DNA from: SB11 sp035906255
GTDB taxonomy: Bacteria; Bacteroidota; Bacteroidia; UBA8524
Direction of reading: 5' to 3'
DNA length: 64,000 nt
Assembly: GCA_035906255.1 (NCBI GenBank)
Contig: JAMIFM010000029.1
Span: forward strand, 1-64,000
Each line of letters opens with the position of its first letter. The first letter of the stretch is position 1. The position numbers and the translations under genes are program-made. The notes under the pieces were generated by a model. The model made no database searches and had not been told where the DNA came from. It worked only from the letters and a program-made list of their open reading frames with translations. Positions 54,680-62,695 of the stretch are shown here, one piece after another.

Positions 54680-54877
54680 ATGGCACAACTCATCATTAAC
54701 ACCACAGAAACCGACCTTTTGGCGCAGAAAAACCGCGCTGCCGCCCTGCAACGCCTTGCAGACAGCCCCTTTTCCAACTCCTTTTTGTCACTATTGGCCG
54801 AATGGTCAAAAATCAAAGGGGCGGAAGAAAAGATTGTACAAAATAAAGGAGCGATAAAAGCCAAACTGATACTGTAA
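54680..54877 (+). CDS. Small helical protein
   Basis: 65 residues beginning MAQLIINTTETDLLAQKNRA. It is amphipathic and helical, with AEWSKIKGAEEKIVQNKGA near the end. The following gene starts 1 bp after its stop. Function unknown. Confidence 0.55.
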   Translation: MAQLIINTTETDLLAQKNRAAALQRLADSPFSNSFLSLLAEWSKIKGAEEKIVQNKGAIKAKLIL

Positions 54878-54878
54878 G

Positions 54879-55820
54879 GTGGATTCTAAAGGGTATAAAG
54901 ACATCGGCATCGGTGCAGGAGTATTCCTGCTCGCCTTCGGGGTGTACCGCTTTTTCCGTAAAAAGGATTTGGCAGAAACCCCCGGCACGGACGAGTATCA
55001 GGAAGCTGCCTTAAAGCAGATTACCGTGGACACTAAAAAACTGGCTCGCGATAGTTTTTTCTATAAAAGCACCGCCGACCAGTTGGAAAATGAACTCTCG
55101 CGCCGTGTTGCCATCTTTGACATCTTCACCTACGATACCAAAAAGGTATTTTCAGCAGTGGACGGCCTAAACACCGAGGAACTCAAGCAACTGTTAAAAT
55201 CCTTCGGGGTGCGCAGCTTAAAGAGTTTCAACCTTGTAAAGCTGAAAGACGGGGGGACGCTTTTGGAGTGGTTCGACAACATCCTTTCCAAAACCGACCT
55301 TGACCGTATGCGGCAGGTATTTGCAGCCACAGGGCTGTGGGCGAAAGCCGACAGCACCAAAGCCAAAGAAAATTACCTCAACTACCTAACTGCGTGGATG
55401 GGTAACAACCTTAGCAAAGTGAAATACCCCAATGCCCGTTTAACAGTGGGCAGACCCGTGTACTCCACCTATACAGGCAAGGAAAACATGAGCTACTTAG
55501 ACAACGGGTGGTGGGATATTAACAGTTGGCGGGCTAAAAAAGGCCAAACGGGGGACTTTTACGTGCGCCCTTCGGATGCCGCCCGACCCATTGGGACAAT
55601 ATCGGATATAATGCGCCTTACCGAAGCTGATAAATTGGGGCAAGTGCCTTTAATCAAGGTAAAAATTACCCACCCCCAACTGTTCACCAACGCCCCAAAC
55701 CCTTTGTTAAACCGTGAAGTGTGGCTTATCCCTTCGCGGCTCACCGACACCCCGTATAAGCCGCCCTTGGAAGGGATAGGCTTTTCACAACACCCTCAAA
55801 AACTTACAGAACTACTTTAA
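54879..55820 (+). CDS. Membrane-anchored late-module protein
   Basis: 313 residues, GTG start. An N-terminal transmembrane segment (about residues 9-26, IGIGAGVFLLAFGVYRFF) precedes a helical region with repeated LxxLLKxFGVRSLKSF and TDLDRMRQVFAATGLW-type helices, then a beta-rich C-terminus with Pro/Tyr-rich YVRPSDAARPIG. Its stop abuts the next ATG. No homologue recognised. Topology and place suggest a particle-membrane protein. Confidence 0.6.
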   Translation: MDSKGYKDIGIGAGVFLLAFGVYRFFRKKDLAETPGTDEYQEAALKQITVDTKKLARDSFFYKSTADQLENELSRRVAIFDIFTYDTKKVFSAVDGLNTEELKQLLKSFGVRSLKSFNLVKLKDGGTLLEWFDNILSKTDLDRMRQVFAATGLWAKADSTKAKENYLNYLTAWMGNNLSKVKYPNARLTVGRPVYSTYTGKENMSYLDNGWWDINSWRAKKGQTGDFYVRPSDAARPIGTISDIMRLTEADKLGQVPLIKVKITHPQLFTNAPNPLLNREVWLIPSRLTDTPYKPPLEGIGFSQHPQKLTELL

Positions 55821-56063
55821 ATGAAACGACTTAAAAACTTTTTTGCCATTGTCTATAAAAACCGCAGGACTTCGTTTGCGGGGCTGGTGTGCTTAATTGC
55901 CGCACGGCTGTTTTATACCGCCCAAATCTCCACCGAAGAATTTTTATCGGTAATGGGCTTTTGCTCTGCTTTGGGGTTCTTTCTTGCCAAAGACGGGCAA
56001 ACCCAAACAGAATACGACAAAGAACATAAAACAGGGGCATACACACGATGGGGGGGCAAGTGA
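55821..56063 (+). CDS. Holin-like two-pass membrane protein
   Basis: 80 residues, basic N-terminus (MKRLKNFFAIVYKNRRTSF), then two hydrophobic segments (about 17-33 GLVCLIAARLFYT and 41-56 FLSVMGFCSALGFFLA) and a charged tail. Size and layout suit a phage holin. It stands two genes before the muramidase, which supports a lysis role. Confidence 0.6.
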   Translation: MKRLKNFFAIVYKNRRTSFAGLVCLIAARLFYTAQISTEEFLSVMGFCSALGFFLAKDGQTQTEYDKEHKTGAYTRWGGK

Positions 56064-56614
56064 GGATAAAATACATTCTTATCTGCCTTTTACTGGCCGC
56101 TGTAATCGTATTTGTGTATTCCCTTAAATGCGATAGGTCGGATAAGCCACCGACCGCAGCTTACCGACCGCCGACCGATACATGGGTTACTATCCCGCGC
56201 AGTGTCCATACTACCGACACGGTTACAAAAACCCTGTACGTTCCGATTGTGCAAACACCGCCCCACGATACGGTATTTATCGGAATAGATACCGCCCAAA
56301 TCCTCCGTGAATATTTTACCAATAGCCTTTACAAAGAGGTGTACTCGGACAGTGCTATGGAGATAGAAATTACCGACAGCATTGCCCACAACCGCCTTGT
56401 GTCCCAAAGTGTGCGCTACAAAACCAAAATCCCCCCTGTACCCCCTGCCGTTCAACTTTGGGCGGGGGTAATTGCCGATACCCGCAAAACAACAGGGGTG
56501 GCCTTGTACCTGAAAGACAAAAAACAACGGTTGTACGGGGTGGGGTTCTCTACCGATAAATCCGTTTGTTTCAGTGTGGCCGTGCCCCTTTTTAAAACAG
56601 GAGGCACACGCTGA
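56048..56614 (+). CDS. Spanin-like or accessory lysis membrane protein
   Basis: 188 residues. An N-terminal transmembrane segment at about 7-26 (IKYILICLLLAAVIVFVYSL) is followed by a Pro-rich stretch (KPPTAAYRPPTD) and a beta-rich part with YTKTIPP-like KTKIPPVPPAVQLWAG. It overlaps the holin-like gene at its start and the muramidase at its stop (ATGA-type), so the three form a lysis cassette. Confidence 0.6.
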   Translation: MGGQVRIKYILICLLLAAVIVFVYSLKCDRSDKPPTAAYRPPTDTWVTIPRSVHTTDTVTKTLYVPIVQTPPHDTVFIGIDTAQILREYFTNSLYKEVYSDSAMEIEITDSIAHNRLVSQSVRYKTKIPPVPPAVQLWAGVIADTRKTTGVALYLKDKKQRLYGVGFSTDKSVCFSVAVPLFKTGGTR

Positions 56615-57243
56615 TGGACGCTGTTTTTGAATTGTGGAACGAGTACATACTCAAAGAGTGGGAAGGGGGTATTGCCGACCGACCATTGCGCGATGACCCC
56701 GGTGGTTTAACAAACAAGGGGGTAACAATTGCCGTTTGGAAGGAATGGGCTCCCAAGTTATTTGGAATAACAGGCAACGAAACCACCCTGCGCCAACTCA
56801 CCGAAGCCCAAGCCAAACGGGTGGCTTATGAAATCTACTGGAAGTTTTACGGCATTGACAAAGTAACCAATCCTGCCATTAAGCTGCTGCTTGCTGACTC
56901 AGTATGGGGCGGTGGCGGTTACAGCAGTTTGGGGTACAAAACAGGCAGTTACGCCCAACGTGCCGCACAAATCAACAAAGACAATCAAGCCAACTCCAAC
57001 CTGTTTAATGTGCTTGTAAACCGCAGGCTGGCCTATTTGCGCAGCTTAAAGAACTATGAAGTAAACAAGAACGGTTGGGAAAACCGCGTGTGGAAGGGCG
57101 ACCCTCAACGCCTTTCATTAACACAGGTGGTAGCCAAATACAAACTTAACAACGCCGTAGTAGGTATTAGCTTGGTCAGTGCTATTGCATTGGCATTGGT
57201 AGCAAGGGCGGTGTACAAAAAGATTAAAAAGCCAAAGAAATGA
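56614..57243 (+). CDS. GH108 N-acetylmuramidase with C-terminal membrane anchor
   Basis: 209 residues. The N-terminal signature of glycoside hydrolase family 108 is clear: KEWEGGIADRPLRDDPGGLT followed by NKGVTI, with catalytic Glu17. A C-terminal peptidoglycan-binding-like helical part (AAQINKDNQANSNLFNVLVN) follows. A terminal hydrophobic segment (about 182-201, VVGISLVSAIALALVARAVY) ends in KKIKKPKK. Family enzymes cut the glycan of peptidoglycan as endolysins. A tail anchor is unusual for a released endolysin and points to a membrane-bound or virion-membrane enzyme (inference). Confidence 0.85.
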   Translation: MDAVFELWNEYILKEWEGGIADRPLRDDPGGLTNKGVTIAVWKEWAPKLFGITGNETTLRQLTEAQAKRVAYEIYWKFYGIDKVTNPAIKLLLADSVWGGGGYSSLGYKTGSYAQRAAQINKDNQANSNLFNVLVNRRLAYLRSLKNYEVNKNGWENRVWKGDPQRLSLTQVVAKYKLNNAVVGISLVSAIALALVARAVYKKIKKPKK

Positions 57244-58016
57244 ACCTGCCAAAATTTAAGAACCAGCACGAAGTAAACCAGTATATCCAAACCTTTATCG
57301 CCCAAAAAGACGGTAAAGGGGAAGGATATACCACAGAAGACAAGGAACTGATAGCCCGTTATTCGGGTAGCGGCGGTCTTGCCTCCAAAGGGGCGAAAGC
57401 AGACGCAGGGCTACTGTATGAATTTTATACCCCTGATTGGCTTTGCGGATTAATGTGGAAACTTGCCCTGCATCACGGATATGACGGGGGAACGGTATTA
57501 GAACCTTCGTGTGCTACGGGTAATCTTTTTAAAGATGCCCCCGATGAAAGTAAATGTGTGGGGTTCGAGACCAATCCCACCACTGCACGTATCGCCCAAA
57601 TCCTTTATCCCAAAGCAACCATACATACTGGCTATTTTGAAACGGCCTTTTTAGACCCCCCGCGTTTTGTCTCTAAACTCAAAGGCAAAACAACGTGGTT
57701 GAAAGAATACCCTTTTTCTTTGGTTATCGGCAACCCACCGTATGGCCTTTACAAGAACCGTTACAGCAGCTACTTTGATAAAAGACTGTTTAAACAGGTA
57801 GAGATATTTTTCATTTACCAAGCCCTACAACTGCTCACTTCGGGCGGGCTATTGGTGTACTTGTTAAGCCAAAACTTTTTACGTACCGGCGATAAGTACA
57901 ACAATGCAAAAGAGGCCATCGGAAAATATGCCGACCTGATAGATGCTTACCGACTGCCCAAAGTATTTACACATTCGGATGTGCCTACCGATATACTGGT
58001 TTTGAAAAGGAAATAG
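57240..58016 (+). CDS. N6-adenine DNA methyltransferase
   Basis: 258 residues, overlapping the muramidase stop by 4 bp. Motif X is LLYEFYTPDWLCG, motif I is VLEPSCATGNLFKDA (SAM binding), and the catalytic motif IV is NPPY at 165-168. The fold matches the stand-alone N-6 methyltransferase of Type I/IIG and phage systems. No restriction subunit or specificity subunit is next to it. It precedes a giant helicase, so the two may reproduce the methyltransferase-helicase pair of DarB-like proteins. Confidence 0.88.
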   Translation: MNLPKFKNQHEVNQYIQTFIAQKDGKGEGYTTEDKELIARYSGSGGLASKGAKADAGLLYEFYTPDWLCGLMWKLALHHGYDGGTVLEPSCATGNLFKDAPDESKCVGFETNPTTARIAQILYPKATIHTGYFETAFLDPPRFVSKLKGKTTWLKEYPFSLVIGNPPYGLYKNRYSSYFDKRLFKQVEIFFIYQALQLLTSGGLLVYLLSQNFLRTGDKYNNAKEAIGKYADLIDAYRLPKVFTHSDVPTDILVLKRK

Positions 58017-58019
58017 CAG

Positions 58020-58241
58020 CTAATCGTCAAATATTGAAGTATAAGGCTTTATAAGGGTGAGGTTTTCTATTTCATCAACTTTTACATATTCCCTTTCCAG
58101 TGTAATGTGATTAAAAAACCGAAATGTCTGATTTGAATGGCTGAACTCTGAAAAGTAAGTCCCTTCGCAGTAAATGCCCTCCTTAGTAAAGAAGCTAATT
58201 TCATCAAGATAACTAAGTTCTTTCACTGAAACCTCTTTCAT
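58020..58241 (-). CDS. Small antisense-oriented gene within the element
   Basis: 73 residues, starting MKEVSVKELSYLDEISFFTK and continuing as a beta-rich protein (FFNHITLEREYVKVDEIENL). It fills the only sizeable gap on the plus strand (58017-58295). An exact TATCTTTG box lies 6 bp upstream of its ATG, so I take it as real. Function unknown; a small regulator or host-takeover protein is possible. Confidence 0.6.
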   Translation of the reverse strand: MKEVSVKELSYLDEISFFTKEGIYCEGTYFSEFSHSNQTFRFFNHITLEREYVKVDEIENLTLIKPYTSIFDD

Positions 58242-58247
58242 ACCCCA

Positions 58248-58255
58248 CAAAGATA
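58248..58255 (-). promoter_or_regulatory. Bacteroidota -7 box of the antisense gene
   Basis: TATCTTTG on the minus strand, 6 bp before the ATG at 58241. Confidence 0.55.
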
Positions 58256-58295
58256 TAGCCTAAAGAAATAGGTAAAACATTTTAAGTTTTTAACA

Positions 58296-58508
58296 ATGAC
58301 CGACAACCAAATACAACAACTAAGAACCGAAGTGCGCAAGGAGCTGCAAAACCTTGCCCCTTCCATATATCCATATTTTTCAAAGCTGGCAAAGGATGGC
58401 GACGGTTTAAACCAAGCAGAAGCAACGGTAATAGGATACATGGCAAAAAATGCCGTATCGGTGATGAGTGCCATTGCCCAATTGGAGGGGGAATATGAAG
58501 CGGGATAA
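58296..58508 (+). CDS. Small helical protein before the helicase
   Basis: 70 residues starting MTDNQIQQLRTEVRKELQNL. It is helical and ends AIAQLEGEYEAG. It overlaps the helicase start by 14 bp. It may regulate or support the helicase. Function unknown. Confidence 0.55.
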   Translation: MTDNQIQQLRTEVRKELQNLAPSIYPYFSKLAKDGDGLNQAEATVIGYMAKNAVSVMSAIAQLEGEYEAG

Positions 58509-61500
58509 ACACCACGTATCACAGCATCCCAAGTTTGTAAGGGGCAGGCTCAAAGCATTTGCACACTTCATTGAGACGCTTCCAGATACCGAGGACAAGC
58601 ACAGCCCCCGCGAACTTTTAAAAATGGGGTTTGTACACCCCGATATTGAATACAACGTATCGGCCAAAACCGCACAGTTCGGGGTCAGCCAATCCGAAGC
58701 CCCCTTGACCTTTACAGAACTTACCAATTATTCGACGTGGTTTTATATACACCCCGAAAAAGTAGCAGGCCATGAAACGATAGTTACCTCGCGTGATTTT
58801 CCGATAAAAGTAAACGGCGACCGACAAACCATTACCAATACAATTACACAAAACCTGCATATTTCATCCAATACCCCAAAGCTCCAACCCCAACATCCCG
58901 ATTCTGATAAAATGAAACGACTAAGGTTAGCCACTGCCAAAGCAAAAGCACTTGCCCTGAAACTTAAACTGGATACCAACGCAATAAACGGGGTAGAAAG
59001 CGGTTCCCACATCGGCCAAAAATCGGCTCAAAATCGGCAAAATATCGGTGGTTTTCCGCCCTTAGACCCTGCCGTATATGAACTGCTAAAAACCCTGCCT
59101 TATGAAAAGGTATCGGGGTTATCGGGATTAGGTAAGCTAACCCCCGCCAAAGGCCAAAAACAACCCATGCTTTCCTTCAAAGAAGTGGATGAATTGTACA
59201 ACGCAGGCATTACTACCGAAGAAAAGCAGGCGTGGGTGTATTATCAAAAATCCAAAGGCAATAAAATGTTGGGGTGGGATAAGTACGATACCGGAAAACC
59301 CTCACCGCAAAAGATTACGGAATTGATGGAAAAAGGGGCGTTGTTTTACTTAGGCGGGGAATTATTGCCCTATCCTGTGTACTCCTACGGTAATATCTAC
59401 GACCGACTGATAGACCTTGAAAAAGACAAAGCAGACATTGTAGATACCTTTGGCCAAAAGGCATTTGAAGCCCATAAAAAGGCATTGGATACTGCCAAGC
59501 CCAAAGAAATAAGCGTACGTGCCCCCGATATTAAAGACCGTCCTAAAATCTCGGTGGTTTCAAAGTTTGCCTCAAATGAATTATCGTTTAAGATATACGG
59601 GTTAAACGAAGCATTGGTAGATGTTTCCTTACCCTCTGATGCTGCCAGTGAAGGAATATCCCTGCAACGGGCATTCTCGGCATGGATGAAGAAATTGGAC
59701 GATACCCAATTTCAAAACGTAACTGCCTACGAAATCCAACGGTACTACTTAGAAGCCCGCAATTACCCTCGTGGGATGGAAGAAGCCGAAAAGGAACTTA
59801 TCGAGCAATACGCACCATTAGAGGGAGAACAACTCTTTTCGCGTTTCCTCTTTGAAGCCTTAACCGACGAAGACAAAGTAAAATTAGACTTTACGTGGAA
59901 CCGCCAATACAACGGTCAAAGTTCGGTACAATACCAGCGCATCCCCGTAGGTTTTGAATGCTCCGCCATATTTAAAACCGCCCCCCTTTCCATTACCCCC
60001 ATACAACGCGAAGGTATTGCCTTTATGACTGCCGTAGGCAGTGGCTTAATTGCTTACGATGTAGGGGTAGGTAAAACCATGACCGCCATTATCAATATTG
60101 CCAATGCCCTATACAGCGGTAAATGCAAACGTCCCCTAATTGTAGTTCCTAACCCCACCTATAACAAATGGTTAAAAGAACTTTTCGGGTACACCGATAA
60201 AGTTACAGGCCAAGAAATTTCAGGGGTGCTGACAGGAACGGGTTACCAGCTAAACGAATGGTACAATTTGGGAACGGACGTGCAAGGCAAAATTAACCTT
60301 AAAAACCCCGTTGCCGAAAAATCCGTTACCGTCCTTACCTACGAAGGGTTTATGCGTTTGGGGTTCTCTCAAAAACTAATGGAAGGGCTTTTTGAAGACC
60401 TTTCCCATATTATCCACCAAACTGACCCCGATAAAGGGGAAACAAAACGGGACATTGCCAAACTCAATCAAAAGCTGGAGGAACTAATCGGCGGCTCTAA
60501 CAAGGAAACGGTAGTCAATGTGGATGATTTGGGGTTTGACTTTATCTGTGTGGACGAAGCCCACAACTACAAAAACGTTTTCAGTTATGTACCCCCCGAT
60601 GAAGAAGGCAACAAACGCTTCAAATTCGACGGCGGCCAAAGCGCAAGGGCGCAAAAGATGTTCTTTATCACCAATTACATACAGCGCACCTATGGAGCGA
60701 ATGTAATGATGCTGACGGCTACCCCTTTTACCAACAACCCGATGGAAATCTATTCCATGCTCTCAATGGTGGGGTATGAAAACATGAAAAAGTACGGTGT
60801 TCGCAACCTGTACGATTTTATGGAAACCTTTATCAATCAGTCCTACGAGTATGTAATGACCTATCAGGGGGATATTGCCAAAAAGCACGTGGTAAAATCG
60901 TTTAACAACCGTTTGGTGTTGCAACGCTTGATATACAACCACATTAACTACAAAACAGGCGAAGAGGCAGGGGTCAAACGACCTTGTAAAATCAACCTGC
61001 CCCGCACCACTAAAACGGACGAGAAAACAGGACTGCCCATAAAGCTACCCCCCAACGAGCAGGTAGTGACTTACCTGCAAATGACCGAAGAGCAGCAAAC
61101 CAACCAAGCCTTTATTAACGACCATCCCAACAAAGTATCAAGGCTGGAAAAGCTAAAGGCCATTATGCGCTGTTTGGGCTGGAGCTTGGACAATGCGCTG
61201 TCCCCCTTCATCTTTACCAAAGAAACCCCTGCGGATTATAAAGAGTTTGTAGAGAAAAGCCCCAAAATCATGTACACCGTTGCGTGTATCCGTTCGGTAA
61301 AGCAATGGCACGAAAAGCGGAACGAACCCGTTTCAGGACAGGTTATCTATATGAACCGAGGCAAAGAGTACTTTAAGTACATTGTCGAATACCTTGAAAA
61401 AGAACTTGGCTTTAAGCCCTCTGTAAAATACAGGGGGGCAACGGTGAGCGAAGTGGAGGTAATCACTTCGGAAATTTCCCAATCCCGCCGTGAAATCATC

Positions 61501-62694
61501 AAAGATGCCTTTTTGGACGGGGTAGTAAAAGTAATTATCGGCACGGCTACTATCCGCGAAGGGATTGATTTGCAGCGCAAGGGGACGGTGCTGTACAACT
61601 GCTACCCCGATTGGAACCCCACCGATGCTAAACAGTTGGAAGGACGTATATGGCGGCAAGGAAATGAATACGGTTATGTAAGGGTGGTAATGCCCTTAGT
61701 TCAGGACTCTATGGACGTCTTTGTATTCCAAAAGCTGGAAGAGAAAACCCAACGGATTAACGATATATGGTACAGAAGCGACCGAGGCAATGTATTGGAT
61801 TTGGATAGTTTGGATACCGAAGAGGTAAAATTTGCCCTTTATACCAATATTGCGGAACTGGCCAAAATTGCCTTAGAGAAAGAACAGCGAGAACTGGACA
61901 ACCAGCTCAAAATACTAAAATCCCAAATTGATACGGTCAATAACGTTGCAGTTTACAAAGCAGGGCTATTAAAATACCGCGAGGAATGTAACAAATACCC
62001 GAATAACTGGCGGATTAGTTTAATGAACTTTTTAGCCAACTCTGCCGAAAACCAAGCTCCCCTGTGGAGCAAAACGGTAAAGGAAATGGAAGAAATTAGG
62101 GAACGTGCTTTTGAGCTTGCCAAAGAAATAGACGCTTACATGGTGCAGCCCCAACAAACCGACCGCGAACTATTGAACCTGTACCGTAAAGTATCCCCGA
62201 CTGTTTTTGCCACCCGTTATATCCTAACTATACCGCATTCTACTTTTGAAAGCCTTAAAATCTATATGGGTGCTATTGCAAAAGCGGAGAAAACCGTATT
62301 TGAGGCAAAAGGGTATTCAATGGATACAGATTTTGAGGTGGTGAAAGAACAACTGGTGCAAGAGCAGAACCGCATTGAAGAACTTTACGCCCAACTGAAA
62401 AGCCCCGAAAATTATTCCCGCATCACCGAGGATATTATCCGCAAAAAGCAAAAACTAAAAGTAAGCGGTCGTTTACCGCAAACAGCGGCAATGGACTTTG
62501 CAGGATTAAACCACCTGTTAGCCTATCAGTTTAATCCTACCGACAATGGAAGTTGCATTATCCCGTTGCCCGGTGCTGCACCCAAACCCAAACCCCAAAA
62601 CACCGAAGCTGATGACAGGGAACGTCGCAAACGCCTTGCGCTTGCAAAAGCAAAAGCCCTTGAACTTAAAATCAAATTATTAAACGTAGCTTAA
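58495..62694 (+). CDS. Giant SNF2/DarB-like helicase
   Basis: 1399 residues from the ATG at 58495, preceded by GGAGGGG (the upstream in-frame ATG at 58468 lacks a ribosome site). Helicase motifs: Walker A AYDVGVGKTMTAI near residue 520, DEAH in ICVDEAHNYKNV near 685, MLTATPFTNNPMEI, and the C-terminal GTATIREGIDLQRKG and EGRIWRQGNEYGYV near 1020-1050. The N-terminal about 500 residues are unlike the helicase core and carry a lysine-rich motif that recurs at the C-terminus. Large superfamily 2 proteins of this type in phages such as P1 (DarB) protect injected DNA from restriction. That is the leading hypothesis, and replication is the alternative. Confidence 0.85.
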   Translation: MKRDKHHVSQHPKFVRGRLKAFAHFIETLPDTEDKHSPRELLKMGFVHPDIEYNVSAKTAQFGVSQSEAPLTFTELTNYSTWFYIHPEKVAGHETIVTSRDFPIKVNGDRQTITNTITQNLHISSNTPKLQPQHPDSDKMKRLRLATAKAKALALKLKLDTNAINGVESGSHIGQKSAQNRQNIGGFPPLDPAVYELLKTLPYEKVSGLSGLGKLTPAKGQKQPMLSFKEVDELYNAGITTEEKQAWVYYQKSKGNKMLGWDKYDTGKPSPQKITELMEKGALFYLGGELLPYPVYSYGNIYDRLIDLEKDKADIVDTFGQKAFEAHKKALDTAKPKEISVRAPDIKDRPKISVVSKFASNELSFKIYGLNEALVDVSLPSDAASEGISLQRAFSAWMKKLDDTQFQNVTAYEIQRYYLEARNYPRGMEEAEKELIEQYAPLEGEQLFSRFLFEALTDEDKVKLDFTWNRQYNGQSSVQYQRIPVGFECSAIFKTAPLSITPIQREGIAFMTAVGSGLIAYDVGVGKTMTAIINIANALYSGKCKRPLIVVPNPTYNKWLKELFGYTDKVTGQEISGVLTGTGYQLNEWYNLGTDVQGKINLKNPVAEKSVTVLTYEGFMRLGFSQKLMEGLFEDLSHIIHQTDPDKGETKRDIAKLNQKLEELIGGSNKETVVNVDDLGFDFICVDEAHNYKNVFSYVPPDEEGNKRFKFDGGQSARAQKMFFITNYIQRTYGANVMMLTATPFTNNPMEIYSMLSMVGYENMKKYGVRNLYDFMETFINQSYEYVMTYQGDIAKKHVVKSFNNRLVLQRLIYNHINYKTGEEAGVKRPCKINLPRTTKTDEKTGLPIKLPPNEQVVTYLQMTEEQQTNQAFINDHPNKVSRLEKLKAIMRCLGWSLDNALSPFIFTKETPADYKEFVEKSPKIMYTVACIRSVKQWHEKRNEPVSGQVIYMNRGKEYFKYIVEYLEKELGFKPSVKYRGATVSEVEVITSEISQSRREIIKDAFLDGVVKVIIGTATIREGIDLQRKGTVLYNCYPDWNPTDAKQLEGRIWRQGNEYGYVRVVMPLVQDSMDVFVFQKLEEKTQRINDIWYRSDRGNVLDLDSLDTEEVKFALYTNIAELAKIALEKEQRELDNQLKILKSQIDTVNNVAVYKAGLLKYREECNKYPNNWRISLMNFLANSAENQAPLWSKTVKEMEEIRERAFELAKEIDAYMVQPQQTDRELLNLYRKVSPTVFATRYILTIPHSTFESLKIYMGAIAKAEKTVFEAKGYSMDTDFEVVKEQLVQEQNRIEELYAQLKSPENYSRITEDIIRKKQKLKVSGRLPQTAAMDFAGLNHLLAYQFNPTDNGSCIIPLPGAAPKPKPQNTEADDRERRKRLALAKAKALELKIKLLNVA

Positions 62695-62695
62695 T

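Noticed and set aside
54579..54857. 92-codon plus-strand frame starting in the repeat spacer
   Set aside because: Trp/Pro-rich text in a different frame from the better helical protein at 54680-54877, and it crosses the intergenic repeat.
58468..58494. Upstream in-frame ATG of the giant helicase
   Set aside because: The ATG at 58495 has GGAGGGG at the right distance. The earlier start has no ribosome site and overlaps further into the preceding gene.
57240..62694. Methyltransferase-helicase pair as a BREX, DISARM or Type I/III restriction system
   Set aside because: No nuclease, specificity subunit, pglZ or other system-defining gene is visible next to it. Kept only as a secondary alternative.
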